From Neorhizobium galegae bv. officinalis (GTDB taxonomy: Bacteria > Pseudomonadota > Alphaproteobacteria > Rhizobiales > Rhizobiaceae), in contig CCRI01000002.1 of NCBI GenBank assembly GCA_000985875.1, positions 434,001 through 498,000 of the forward strand: a stretch of 64,000 bases of DNA. Reading direction: 5' to 3'. Position numbers and translations under genes: made by a program. Within the stretch, counting starts at the first letter, position 1. Each line of letters begins with the position of its first letter. Positions 1 through 8,862 of this stretch are shown here, piece by piece. The notes below the pieces were generated by a model. That model had not been told where the DNA came from and searched no databases. It saw only the letters and a program-made list of their open reading frames with translations.

Positions 1-15
1 ATAAGGGGAACAGAC

Positions 16-1551
16 ATGAGCAAAGCACTATCGATCACAGCCGCGTTCCTGCTTGCAGGACTTTCCTTCACCGCCCTTTCGTCCGCGCAAGCCGCGACCG
101 TCACCATCGGGACAGACGTCGATGCCGGCACGCTGGACCCGCGCCTTTCGCGCGACACGACCGCTTACCGCGTGATCGACCTCATCTATTCCGGCCTGGT
201 CCACACGACACCAAGCCTGGAAGCGAAACCGGATCTCGCCGAAAGCTGGGAAACCCCCAATCCGACGACCTGGATCTTCAAGCTCCGCCCGAACCTCAAG
301 TTCTCGGACGGCAGCCCGCTGACAGCGGCTGACGTCGTCTTCACCTTCAACTCGATCCTGAACAAGGATTTCAACGCGCCGATGCGGGCGCTTTATACGC
401 CGATTTCGGCCGTGGAGGCGGTCGATCCCCAGACGGTGAAATTCACGCTTTCCGCACCTTATGCACCGCTGCTCAGCTATCTCGACATCGGCATCGTTTC
501 AAAGGCGCTGGTCGAAGCTGGCACGGACATTGCGCTGAAGCCGGTCGGCGCAGGCCCGATGAAATTCGCCTCCTGGACACGCGGCAGCGCCATCCAGCTC
601 GAGCCCAATCCGAATTACTGGGGCGAGAAGCCGAAGGTGGACAAGGTCACCATCAAGATCATCGGTGACGGCTCGGCCCGCGCCCAGGCCTTCGAAGCCG
701 GCGACCTCGACATTATCCAGTCGCCGCTGGCACCGCAGGACATAAAGCGGCTGCAGGCGGACAAGCGCTTCGGCGCCGTCGTTCAGCCGGGCCTCGGCGT
801 GACTTACATCAACTTCAACACCAAGGATCCGCTGCTCTCGAGCCCGAAGATGCGGCAGGCCTTCTCGATGCTGATCGACCAGAAGACCATCGTTAACGAC
901 ATCTACCAGGGTGTCGATGCAGTGGCTTCCTCGATCGTCCTTCCCTCATCCTGGGCCTATTCGAAGGACATCAAGCAGCCGGTCTTCGACGTCGAGGGTG
1001 CCAAGAAGCTCTTCAAGGAAGAAGGCTGGGCGGACACCAACGGCGACGGCATCCTCGACAAGGGGGGCAAGCCGCTAAGCATCGTTCTGTCCACCCATAG
1101 CGAAGACAGCAACCGCGTCCAGACGGTCGAATTCATGCAGGCGAATTTCCAGGCCGCGGGCGTCGATGCCAAGACGCAGGTCAGCGACTGGCCGTCCTTC
1201 TCCACCAATTACGTGCAGAAGAGCCAGCACCAGATCGCGCTGCTCGGCTGGCTGAACATCGTCGATCCGGACCGTCTCCTGTTCGCCCAGCTGACCACGG
1301 GCGGCTCGACCAACTGGGGCGGATATTCCAATCCGGCAGTCGATGATCTCCTGAAGCAGGGCCGTTCGGCAACCACCCAGGCGGACCGCACCGCAGCCTA
1401 CCAGAAGGTCGCAACGCTGCTGGCGAGCGACCTGCCCTACTACATCGTCTCCTACCAGGGCTACCAGCTCTTCTACTCGAAGAAACTGCCCTTCGAGGTG
1501 CAGGCGACCTCGCGCGGCAACATGCGCGGCATGATCGGCCTCAAGGACTGA
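16..1551 (+). CDS. ABC transporter substrate-binding protein, peptide/nickel type (SBP_bac_5)
   Basis: Periplasmic receptor of a Dpp/Opp-type importer; it captures a peptide or peptide-like solute for the permease and ATPase genes at 4025-8850. The 511-residue length is normal for family 5 binding proteins. Residues 1-27 form a Sec signal peptide ending in AQA, followed by the mature start. The family hallmark GAGPMKFASW and then NPNYWGEKPKVD near residues 178-210 is present, as is the usual LRPNLKFSDGSPLTAADV segment near residue 90. An AGGGG ribosome site lies just before the ATG. The receptor comes first in the operon and is separated from the next gene by a strong hairpin. The substrate cannot be read from the sequence. 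The neighbouring hydrolases suggest a small amide or peptide. Confidence 0.93.
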   Translation: MSKALSITAAFLLAGLSFTALSSAQAATVTIGTDVDAGTLDPRLSRDTTAYRVIDLIYSGLVHTTPSLEAKPDLAESWETPNPTTWIFKLRPNLKFSDGSPLTAADVVFTFNSILNKDFNAPMRALYTPISAVEAVDPQTVKFTLSAPYAPLLSYLDIGIVSKALVEAGTDIALKPVGAGPMKFASWTRGSAIQLEPNPNYWGEKPKVDKVTIKIIGDGSARAQAFEAGDLDIIQSPLAPQDIKRLQADKRFGAVVQPGLGVTYINFNTKDPLLSSPKMRQAFSMLIDQKTIVNDIYQGVDAVASSIVLPSSWAYSKDIKQPVFDVEGAKKLFKEEGWADTNGDGILDKGGKPLSIVLSTHSEDSNRVQTVEFMQANFQAAGVDAKTQVSDWPSFSTNYVQKSQHQIALLGWLNIVDPDRLLFAQLTTGGSTNWGGYSNPAVDDLLKQGRSATTQADRTAAYQKVATLLASDLPYYIVSYQGYQLFYSKKLPFEVQATSRGNMRGMIGLKD

Positions 1552-1560
1552 TGCTCAGAT

Positions 1561-1598
1561 CGCGGGCCGGCCAATCCAGTATTGGAGGTCGGCCCGCG
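1561..1598 (+). terminator. Intercistronic hairpin after the binding-protein gene
   Basis: A nine-pair GC stem (1561-1569 with 1590-1598) encloses a second stem CCAAT/ATTGG (1571-1575 with 1581-1585). No T-run follows, so it is more likely an mRNA stabiliser or partial attenuator. Such structures commonly keep the receptor transcript more abundant than the downstream genes. Confidence 0.5.
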
Positions 1599-1631
1599 CC
1601 ATAGCCGAAATTGTAGTTCCAGGGTGACCCG

Positions 1632-2807
1632 ATGGCTTTCTCACAGCGTCTCGGCGCGGACTTCTACGCGAAAATTCAGGCCGACATCCGCAAGCGGATG
1701 GACGCGGCCGGCATCGATCTGCTGCTTCTCGATTCCAACGACGACGTCATCTACACGACCGGATTTTCGCACTACACGACAGAGCGGCCGGTGGTCGTGG
1801 CGATCACGGCGACGAATGCTTTCCTGCTGCTTCCGGAACTGGAGCGCACCCACGCGGCACACCAGCATATAGCCGCAGAGGCGATCGTCTATTTCGAGTT
1901 TCCAGGGATCGACCCGTGGCACGCGGTGCTCGGCCGGAAGTTTGCCGGGCTCAGGGGAACCGTCGCCTATGGCCACGCGATCTCGCTTGCCCGGGTAAAA
2001 CCCATCGAAAGCGCCTTTCCGAATGCGGAACGGGTGATCCCGAGCAATATCGTCCAACAGATGCGGCTCCGGAAACATCCGGAAGAGATCGCCCTGCACC
2101 GCGAGGCCGCGCGCCTGTCCGACCGGATGGTCGAGGTCGGCGTCGATATGATCCGCGAGGCGATGCGGAAGGGCGGCCCGTTGCCGAGCGAGGTCGAGAT
2201 CGAATCCTACGTTTCCCGCCACGCCATGCGCACCATGCACGAGGAGCATGAGGACGTCCTGCTGGTGCAGGGACTGGCAAGCGGGCTCGTCTATTCCGGC
2301 CCGCGGTCTGCTTTCCCGCATGGCATGCCGACCGGCAATCCGGTGAAGATCGGCGAAAGCATCATCCTGTCGCTCGGCTGTCGGGTTGGCGCTCGCGCTT
2401 CGGAAAGCGAACGCACCTTCTTCATCGGCGAACCGTCGAAGCTGCAACGGGAGCATTATGCCGTCGCCTACGAGGCGCAGCGCATGGCGACTGCGGCGCT
2501 GATCGCCGGGCATACCTGTGCTTCGGCGGACAACCTGGCGCTTGCCTATATCCGCGACAGCGGCATGAGCGAATACCTGCTCCATCGCGTCGGCCATGGG
2601 ATGGGCATCATGTTCCATGAGGCGCCCTGGGTGGAAGGCGGCGACCAGACGATCCTGGAGCCCGGCATGATCACCTCCAGCGAGCCGGCGATCTTCGTAC
2701 CGGGCTTTGCCGGCTACCGCATCGCCGACACCGTGCTGATTACGGCCGAAGGGCCGGACAGCATGACGCTCTATCCCCGCAAGCTCGAAGACGTCATCAT
2801 CGCCTGA
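1632..2807 (+). CDS. M24 (pita-bread) family protein, creatinase-like, copy 1
   Basis: A 391-residue protein with an N-terminal creatinase/prolidase domain (about 1-155) and a C-terminal pita-bread domain (about 160-391). Canonical M24 peptidases bind two metals through Asp, Asp, His, Glu, Glu. Here the first Asp position is Ser247 (in LSLG), the second is Glu258 (SESERTF), His322 (VGHGMG) and Glu351 (SSEPA) are kept, and the last Glu is Ala365 (RIADT). Three of five ligands are therefore changed, while the catalytic-type His230 (FPHG) is retained. This resembles creatinase, which uses the fold without metal. An amide or C-N bond hydrolase is more likely than an Xaa-Pro peptidase. It sits 10 bp before a close paralogue and inside a peptide-type transporter operon. 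The substrate is unknown. Confidence 0.85.
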   Translation: MAFSQRLGADFYAKIQADIRKRMDAAGIDLLLLDSNDDVIYTTGFSHYTTERPVVVAITATNAFLLLPELERTHAAHQHIAAEAIVYFEFPGIDPWHAVLGRKFAGLRGTVAYGHAISLARVKPIESAFPNAERVIPSNIVQQMRLRKHPEEIALHREAARLSDRMVEVGVDMIREAMRKGGPLPSEVEIESYVSRHAMRTMHEEHEDVLLVQGLASGLVYSGPRSAFPHGMPTGNPVKIGESIILSLGCRVGARASESERTFFIGEPSKLQREHYAVAYEAQRMATAALIAGHTCASADNLALAYIRDSGMSEYLLHRVGHGMGIMFHEAPWVEGGDQTILEPGMITSSEPAIFVPGFAGYRIADTVLITAEGPDSMTLYPRKLEDVIIA

Positions 2808-2817
2808 GGTTCGGAAA

Positions 2818-3990
2818 ATGAGTTTCAGCCAGCGCCTAGCACCGGAATTCTACCAGCGGCTCCATCGCGACATCCGCGCCCGCATGGAGGAAAAGGGCAT
2901 GGGCCTGCTGATCCTCGATGCTGCCGACGACGTGCTCTACACGACCGGCTTCTCCTTCCGACCGAACGAACGGCCGGTGGCGCTGGCTTTGACCGCAACG
3001 GATGCGATCCTGATGATCCCCGAACTGGAGCGCGAGCACGCCGACCGTCAGAACGTGGCGGCAGAAACCCTCGTCTATTTCGAATTTCCGGGCGTAGATC
3101 GGGCCTTCTCGCTGCTCGCGCGTTCGATCGGCGAAATCAGAGGCGATATTGCCCATTCCTACGGGCTTTCGGTGGGACGGGCGAAGGAACTCGCCGGGCT
3201 CTTTCCAAACAACCGCGTAATGCCGACGGATATCGTCGCCAGGATGCGGCAGGTGAAATATCCCGCAGAGCTGCGGCTGCATCGCGAGGCGGCACGCATA
3301 TCCGACGCCATGGTCCAGGCGGGCGTCGATCTCGTCACCGACGCCTTCCGGGCCGGCAAGCCGCTGCCGAGCGAGATAGCGCTGGAGGCGCATGTGGTGC
3401 GTCATGCGCTCGACATCATGGAAAACGAGCACGAGTACATCATGAATGTCCCAACGCTGGCGGGCGGGTTGGTTTATGGCGGACCGAACTCGGCCTACCC
3501 GCACGGCATCATCTCTCACCGTCGCATCCAGCCGGGTGAGAGTTTTATCTTGTCGTTGGGTTGCCGGGTCGGCGGCCGCTCGGCGGAAAGCGAGCGCACG
3601 TTCGTACTCGGCGAACCGGGCAAGGATCACGAGAAATATTACGCCATCGCCCAGGAAGCGCAGCGGCTGGGCACGGCAGGCCTCGTCGCCGGCCGCACCT
3701 GCGCCTCTGCCGATATCACCGCGCTTGCCTATATCCGCGAACAGGGCATGGGTCCCTATCTCAAGCACCGCGTCGGCCACGGCATGGGCGTTGCCTTCCA
3801 CGAACCGCCCTGGGTCGAGGCCGGCGACCAGACTATTCTCCAGGAAGGGATGATCTGTTCGAGCGAGCCGGCGCTCTACGTGCCGGAGGTTGGCGGTTTT
3901 CGCCTCGCCGACACGGTTCTCGTCACCGGGCAAGGTCCGGATTCACTCACGAAATTCCCGCGCCGCTTCGAGGAGATCGTGCTGTCATGA
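2818..3990 (+). CDS. M24 (pita-bread) family protein, creatinase-like, copy 2
   Basis: A 390-residue tandem paralogue of the preceding gene. The two align end to end without large gaps (both begin M-x-FSQRL and share ERPV, PELER and SLGCRVG). The same ligand losses occur: Ser246 and Glu257 replace the two Asp ligands and Ala364 replaces the last Glu. His321, Glu350 and the His229 of YPHG are kept. The shared pattern means the loss came before the duplication and is under constraint, not decay. Two subunits of one enzyme, or two enzymes for related substrates, are both possible. The stop lies 34 bp before the permease gene, so co-transcription is likely. Confidence 0.85.
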   Translation: MSFSQRLAPEFYQRLHRDIRARMEEKGMGLLILDAADDVLYTTGFSFRPNERPVALALTATDAILMIPELEREHADRQNVAAETLVYFEFPGVDRAFSLLARSIGEIRGDIAHSYGLSVGRAKELAGLFPNNRVMPTDIVARMRQVKYPAELRLHREAARISDAMVQAGVDLVTDAFRAGKPLPSEIALEAHVVRHALDIMENEHEYIMNVPTLAGGLVYGGPNSAYPHGIISHRRIQPGESFILSLGCRVGGRSAESERTFVLGEPGKDHEKYYAIAQEAQRLGTAGLVAGRTCASADITALAYIREQGMGPYLKHRVGHGMGVAFHEPPWVEAGDQTILQEGMICSSEPALYVPEVGGFRLADTVLVTGQGPDSLTKFPRRFEEIVLS

Positions 3991-4024
3991 CCTTCGCGCC
4001 GGCACAGCCAAGGGGAGCTGACCC

Positions 4025-5005
4025 ATGCTAGCCTATATCGTCCGCCGTCTGCTGCTGCTCATCCCGATGGCAGCCGGCATGGTCGTCGTCACCTTCGGCC
4101 TGCTGCTGCTGATCCCCGGCGATCCGGCCTCCGTCCTGCTTGGCCAGGAGGCGTCGGTCGAAGCGATCAACAACCTGCGCAACGCGCTCGGCCTCAACGA
4201 TCCCTGGTATGTCCGCCTCGGCGCCTATTTCGCCCGCCTGCTGCAGGGCGACATGGGCCGCTCGATCTTCCAGAACCAGGCGGTGTCGGAAATCATCGCC
4301 GGTCGGCTGGGCGCGACCATCGAGCTTGCGGTTGTCGCGCTGATCCTTGCCTGTCTCGTCGGCATCTCGCTCGGGGTGCTGGCTGCCACGCGACAGGGTT
4401 CGATCGTCGATACCGTCTCGATGATCTTCGCCCAGCTTGGCGTTTCGATGCCGGTCTACTGGCTCGGCCTGCTGCTGATGCTGCTCTTTGCCGTGACGCT
4501 CGGCTGGCTTCCGGCCATCGGCCGCGGAACACCCTTCCCCGAAGCGCTCTGGGCGGCTCTTACCGGCCGGCCGCAGGTTCTCGTCGACAGTTTCGCGCAT
4601 ATCCTTTTGCCGGCAGTGGCGCTTGCCGCGAACTCTGCCGCGATCATCTCGCGGCTCGTGCGCACGGCGATGCTTGAAGTCCTGCGTGAGGACTTCGTCC
4701 GCACCGCCTATGCCAAGGGCCTGCGCCGCCAGCGCGTCATCCTTCGCCATGCGTTCCGCAACGCGCTCCTCCCGGTGCTGAGCGTCGTCGGCCTGCGCTT
4801 CGGCGCCCTGCTCGGTGGCGCGGTGCTGACCGAGACCATCTTCGCCTGGCCGGGCCTCGGCCAGCTGACCATCACGGCGATCTCGCAGCGCGACCTGCCG
4901 CTCATCCAGGGCATCGTGCTCACCTTCGCGATCATCTTCGCACTGGTGAACCTCGTCGTCGATCTTCTCTATGCGGTCGTCGATCCGCGCATCCGTTTGG
5001 GTTGA
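4025..5005 (+). CDS. ABC transporter permease, DppB-like
   Basis: First inner-membrane permease of the Dpp/Opp-type importer, 326 residues and about six membrane helices. It starts with the typical MLAYIVRRLLLLIPM segment. The cytoplasmic EAA-type loop that docks on the ATPases is visible as DFVRTAYAKGL, then RHAFRNALLPV and FAWPGLGQL toward the C terminus. An AGGGGAG ribosome site lies a few bases upstream. The stop TGA is six bases from the ATG of the next permease, as usual for dppB/dppC pairs. Confidence 0.94.
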   Translation: MLAYIVRRLLLLIPMAAGMVVVTFGLLLLIPGDPASVLLGQEASVEAINNLRNALGLNDPWYVRLGAYFARLLQGDMGRSIFQNQAVSEIIAGRLGATIELAVVALILACLVGISLGVLAATRQGSIVDTVSMIFAQLGVSMPVYWLGLLLMLLFAVTLGWLPAIGRGTPFPEALWAALTGRPQVLVDSFAHILLPAVALAANSAAIISRLVRTAMLEVLREDFVRTAYAKGLRRQRVILRHAFRNALLPVLSVVGLRFGALLGGAVLTETIFAWPGLGQLTITAISQRDLPLIQGIVLTFAIIFALVNLVVDLLYAVVDPRIRLG

Positions 5006-5010
5006 GGCTC

Positions 5011-5856
5011 ATGAGATTATCCAGGCGTTTCCGCAATATCTCCCTGATCCTCGGCATGTCGATCGTGCTGGCGATCGTCATCTGTGCGGTCTTCGCGCCC
5101 TATCTGTCGGCGCATGGCATCGAGCAGATGGACATGCGCAACCGCTTCTCCGGCCCGACGCTCACCCACTGGCTCGGCACCGACAATTTCGGGCGGGACC
5201 TCTGGGCAAGGCTGATCTACGGCGCACGCGTTTCGCTGACCATCGCCTGCATCTCGGTCACGGCGTCGGCTCTCATCGGCACGACGGTCGGGCTCGCCGC
5301 CGGCTATTTCGGCGGCTGGACGGACCTGATCCTGATGCGGATCACCGACATCTTCCTGGGCTTTCCGGCGATCGTGCTCGCACTCGCCATCGTCGCGGTG
5401 CTCGGCCCCGGCATCGTCAACGTGGCAATTGCCATCATCGTGGTCGCCTGGACGGAATATGCGCGAGTGGTTCGCGCGACGACGCTGGTCCTGCGCGAGC
5501 AGAACTATGTGCAGGCCGCAAGGGCGCTCGGCGCCCATCCGGTCCGCATCCTCGTCAAGGAAATCCTGCCCAATGCGATAGGGCCGATCATCGTGCTCGC
5601 CTCGCTCGGCTTCGGCACCGCGATCATCTCGGAATCGGCGCTCAGCTTCCTCGGTTTCGGCCTGCCGCCGCCGGCGCCTACCTGGGGCTGGACGCTCGCC
5701 TACGGAACACGCTTCATGCGGGACGAGCCGTGGCTGGCAATCATAGCGGGCGCCACGATCATGGTGACGGTACTCGGCTTCAACCTGCTCGGCGACGGCC
5801 TGCGCGATGTGCTCGACCCGCGGCATCTCTCGCGCTCTGCGGGCAAGAAGAAATAG
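5011..5856 (+). CDS. ABC transporter permease, DppC-like
   Basis: Second permease of the importer, 281 residues from the ATG at 5011; a TTG at 5002 overlapping the upstream stop is a possible alternative start. The N-terminal cytoplasmic stretch and first helix are followed by the conserved HWLGTDNFGRDLWARLIYGARV region. The EAA loop reads YVQAARALGAHP followed by LPNAIGPIIV, and the C terminus has SALSFLGFGLPPPAPTWG, all typical of DppC. It forms the heterodimeric channel with the preceding gene product. Confidence 0.93.
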   Translation: MRLSRRFRNISLILGMSIVLAIVICAVFAPYLSAHGIEQMDMRNRFSGPTLTHWLGTDNFGRDLWARLIYGARVSLTIACISVTASALIGTTVGLAAGYFGGWTDLILMRITDIFLGFPAIVLALAIVAVLGPGIVNVAIAIIVVAWTEYARVVRATTLVLREQNYVQAARALGAHPVRILVKEILPNAIGPIIVLASLGFGTAIISESALSFLGFGLPPPAPTWGWTLAYGTRFMRDEPWLAIIAGATIMVTVLGFNLLGDGLRDVLDPRHLSRSAGKKK

Positions 5857-5903
5857 CCAAAACCTCAGGATCAAGACGACAACGACACTGAAAGGAAACA
5901 TCC

Positions 5904-6848
5904 ATGGTCAAGTCAATCAACAAGCTTCGTCCCAAATTCACCACCCACGCGGACGGCAGCGACGCGGTGATCTTCATGCACGAACTGGTGGGCGAACAGG
6001 ACGGCCCGACCGTCGGGATTTCCGCCTCCATCCACGGCAACGAAAACACCGGCTCGCAGGCGATCCTGGAACTCTACCGCATCATCAAGGACATGCCGCT
6101 CAAGGGCCGCATCATTCTCCTGCCGGTCGCCAACCCGCGTTCCTTCGCCGTCAATCATCGTCACAATCCGCTCGACCAGCTGAACCTCAACCGCGAATTC
6201 CCCGGCGATCCGCGCGGTACCTACAGCCAGCAGCTCGCCGATGCGCTGGCACACGAGTTCTACGCCAAGATCGACTACAATCTCGACCTGCATTCCGGCA
6301 CGGATCGGCCGACCGTCGACTATGTCTACATCTGGAATGACGAGCCGCTGTCGCGTGCCTTCGGTTCGAAGATCCTCTATCGCCCGACGACCGGAAAGGC
6401 CGGCACGGTCTATTCCGGCACCAGCAAATCCGTTTCGATGGACCGCCATGGCACCAAGGTCGTGACCATCGAGCTCGGCGGCGGCATCGTCGACCAAACC
6501 CCCTATGTCGAGCTCACCGTCGCTGGCCTGATGAACCAGCTTCGCCTGATCGGCTCGATCGAAGGCGAAGTGAAGCCCAATCCGAAACAGGTCGTGGTCA
6601 CCGAACTCGTCGGCATCCGCCCGAAGCATGGCGGCTGGCTGGAGCCGCTTTCTCCGGCGAATGGCGAGATCATCAAGGGCGGTTCGCTGCTCGGCCGCGT
6701 CGTCAGCCCCTACGACTTCGAGACGATCGAGGAAATCCCGACGCCCTTCGAAACCGGCATCATGGTCATGCAGCACCTGACCCGCAACCTCGTCGAGGCG
6801 GGCGATTACGGCTTCATGGTCGGCAATATCGAAGGGTCCACCGACTGA
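5904..6848 (+). CDS. Succinylglutamate desuccinylase/aspartoacylase family hydrolase
   Basis: A zinc-dependent M14-like amidohydrolase, 314 residues, that would remove an acyl group from an N-acylated amino acid. The zinc site is visible: His44 and Glu47 in SIHGNENTG and His130 in LDLHSG. The substrate-binding NREFPGDP lies near residues 96-103 and the probable catalytic Glu190 is in VVTIELGGG. The C-terminal half carries the beta domain usual in AstE/AspA relatives. It lies between the permease and ATPase genes of the same operon. The pairing of an M24 protein with an AstE-like deacylase recalls ectoine breakdown (DoeA/DoeB), but the identity of this substrate is not shown. Confidence 0.85.
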   Translation: MVKSINKLRPKFTTHADGSDAVIFMHELVGEQDGPTVGISASIHGNENTGSQAILELYRIIKDMPLKGRIILLPVANPRSFAVNHRHNPLDQLNLNREFPGDPRGTYSQQLADALAHEFYAKIDYNLDLHSGTDRPTVDYVYIWNDEPLSRAFGSKILYRPTTGKAGTVYSGTSKSVSMDRHGTKVVTIELGGGIVDQTPYVELTVAGLMNQLRLIGSIEGEVKPNPKQVVVTELVGIRPKHGGWLEPLSPANGEIIKGGSLLGRVVSPYDFETIEEIPTPFETGIMVMQHLTRNLVEAGDYGFMVGNIEGSTD

Positions 6849-6893
6849 TCGGATCCCTCCGGCAGATGGAATGAACGGATGCAGGATCGAGCA

Positions 6894-7883
6894 ATGGAAA
6901 AGACGATGGAACCGGCGCTTGCCGTCAGCGACCTGAATGTCGAGATCCTCGGGGAGAACGGGGCCTTTCCCGTCGTCTCGGAGATGAGCCTTTCGGTGCG
7001 CGCCGGCGAGACGGTCTGCATCGTCGGCGAAAGCGGCTGCGGCAAATCGATGACCGCGTTGTCGCTGCTGCGCCTCCTGCCCGACGGCGCCCGCGTCGCA
7101 TCCGGCTCGATCAGGATCCATGGCGAGGACTTTCTCGCCATGGATCGACGCAAGGTCGAGGATTTCCGCGGCGACAAGATCGCCATGATCTTCCAGGAAC
7201 CGCTATCGGCGCTGAACCCGGTGCTGACGATCGGCGAACAGATCGCTGAATCCGTCCGCCAGCATCGAAGGCTTGGGCGACGCGAGGCCTTTGCGCGCGC
7301 CGTCAAATGCCTGGAACTGGTCCAGATGCCGGACCCCGAACGCCGCGCCCGGCAATATCCCCATGAACTCTCCGGCGGCATGCGGCAGCGCGCGATGATT
7401 GCTCTGGCGCTTGCCTGCGAGCCGAAGATCATCATCGCCGATGAGCCGACAACGGCCCTCGACGTCACCGTCCAGGCGCAGATTCTCGGACTGATTTCCG
7501 ACCTGCAGAAGCGGCTCGGCACCGCCCAGATCCTGATCACCCACGATCTCGGCGTGGTTGCCGAAATCGCCGACCGCGTCATCGTCATGTATGCCGGCCG
7601 GCGGGTGGAGGAATGCAGCGTCTACGAACTCTTCGAAAACCCGATCCATCCCTATACGATCGGCCTGATGGGCGCCGTCCCCCATCGGGACAGGAGCAAA
7701 GCCGCCCCGGAACGGCTGACGGATATTCCCGGCACCGTGCCGCCGCTCTGGGACCTGCCGAAGGGCTGCGCCTTTGCGCCCCGCTGTCCCGGCGCCTCGG
7801 CCCGCTGCCTGGAGGAACGCCCACCCTTCATCGAAAAGAAACCCGGTCATTTTGCCGCCTGCTGGGAGCATGACAATGCCTGA
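6894..7883 (+). CDS. ABC transporter ATP-binding protein, DppD-like
   Basis: First ATPase of the importer. The ATG at 6894 has AGGA seven bases upstream; an in-frame ATG at 6879 is possible. Walker A GESGCGKS, Q-loop FQEPLSALNP, signature LSGGMRQR, Walker B IIIADEPTTALD and H-loop ITHDLG are all intact. The C-terminal oligopeptide-transporter extension with its cysteine pattern (CAFAPRCPGASARC) is present. The 3' end overlaps the start of the partner ATPase by a few bases, which indicates translational coupling. Confidence 0.93.
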   Translation: MEKTMEPALAVSDLNVEILGENGAFPVVSEMSLSVRAGETVCIVGESGCGKSMTALSLLRLLPDGARVASGSIRIHGEDFLAMDRRKVEDFRGDKIAMIFQEPLSALNPVLTIGEQIAESVRQHRRLGRREAFARAVKCLELVQMPDPERRARQYPHELSGGMRQRAMIALALACEPKIIIADEPTTALDVTVQAQILGLISDLQKRLGTAQILITHDLGVVAEIADRVIVMYAGRRVEECSVYELFENPIHPYTIGLMGAVPHRDRSKAAPERLTDIPGTVPPLWDLPKGCAFAPRCPGASARCLEERPPFIEKKPGHFAACWEHDNA

Positions 7884-8850
7884 TGCTGCGGCCCCTCTCC
7901 TCTCCGTTGAGAACCTCAAGGTGCATTTTGCCATCCGCTCCGGCGTCTTCCAGCGGCAGGTCGGCGAGGTGAAGGCCGTCGACGGCGTTTCCTTCTCGAT
8001 CGGTCCGGGCGAAACGCTCGGCCTTGTCGGCGAAAGCGGCTGCGGCAAGTCGACCACCGGGCTCGCCCTCATGGGCCTCGTGAAGGCCACCGAGGGACAG
8101 ATCGCCATGCAGGGTGCCGAGGACGTCACGCAAATGCGGAGCATCCCGCGATCCTACCGCCGCCGCATGCAGATCATCTTCCCGGATCCTTTCTCCTCGC
8201 TCAACCCGCGCCAGCGGGTGCGCGACATCATCCGCGCGCCGCTCGATATCCATGGCATCGGCACGATCGAGGAACGGCGAGCCGAGGTCGCCAAGCTCAT
8301 GTCGCTGGTGGGCTTGAGGCCCGACCAGGCCGACAATTTCCCGCACCAGTTCTCCGGCGGCCAGCGCCAGAGGATCGGCATTGCCCGGGCGCTGGCCCTG
8401 AAGCCCGATATCATCGTCTGCGACGAGCCGGTTTCTGCACTGGACGTGTCCGTACAGGCGCAGATCCTCAACCTGCTAGGCGACCTGCAGAAGGAACTCG
8501 GCCTTTCCTACCTGTTCATCTCCCATGATCTCGGCGTGGTCGAACACGTCTCGCACCGGGTCGCCGTCATGTATCTCGGCAAGATCGTCGAGACAGGGTC
8601 GAAAGATACGATCTTCACGAAACCCCTTCACCCCTATTCGGAACTGCTGCTGCGTTCGGCGCCGGCGCATGATCCGCGCCAGCGTCACAAGTTCAGCGCC
8701 GTCAGCGACGACATTCCGAGCGCCACGCGAAAACCCTTGGGCTGCGCCTTCCACACCCGTTGCCCCCTCGCGACCGATATCTGCCGCCAAATCGAACCGC
8801 GGCTCGAACACAAGGCCGACGGCCAGTCCGTCGCCTGCCATCACCGATAG
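7876..8850 (+). CDS. ABC transporter ATP-binding protein, DppF-like
   Basis: Second ATPase, 324 residues from the ATG at 7876, chosen because GGGAG at 7864-7868 is well spaced from it and too close to the ATG at 7870. Walker A GESGCGKST (about 52-60), signature FSGGQRQR, Walker B IIVCDEPVSALD and H-loop ISHDLG are intact. The C-terminal extension with GCAFHTRCPLA is typical. The Q-loop is odd: the usual FQDP is FPDP (codon CCG), so the glutamine that senses the ATP metal and couples to the permease is replaced by proline. The partner ATPase keeps its glutamine. Confidence 0.92.
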   Translation: MPDAAAPLLSVENLKVHFAIRSGVFQRQVGEVKAVDGVSFSIGPGETLGLVGESGCGKSTTGLALMGLVKATEGQIAMQGAEDVTQMRSIPRSYRRRMQIIFPDPFSSLNPRQRVRDIIRAPLDIHGIGTIEERRAEVAKLMSLVGLRPDQADNFPHQFSGGQRQRIGIARALALKPDIIVCDEPVSALDVSVQAQILNLLGDLQKELGLSYLFISHDLGVVEHVSHRVAVMYLGKIVETGSKDTIFTKPLHPYSELLLRSAPAHDPRQRHKFSAVSDDIPSATRKPLGCAFHTRCPLATDICRQIEPRLEHKADGQSVACHHR

Positions 8851-8862
8851 AGGAGTTTCACG

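Noticed and set aside
1641..2618. Long reverse-strand open frame of 325 codons
   Set aside because: It lies fully antisense to the first M24 gene, has low-complexity Arg/Asp/His-rich composition and no family motif; typical shadow of high-GC coding DNA.
4971..5891. 306-codon forward frame overlapping the DppC gene
   Set aside because: Same strand but other frame; Arg/His/Gly-rich translation with no membrane pattern, while the DppC frame has all family motifs.
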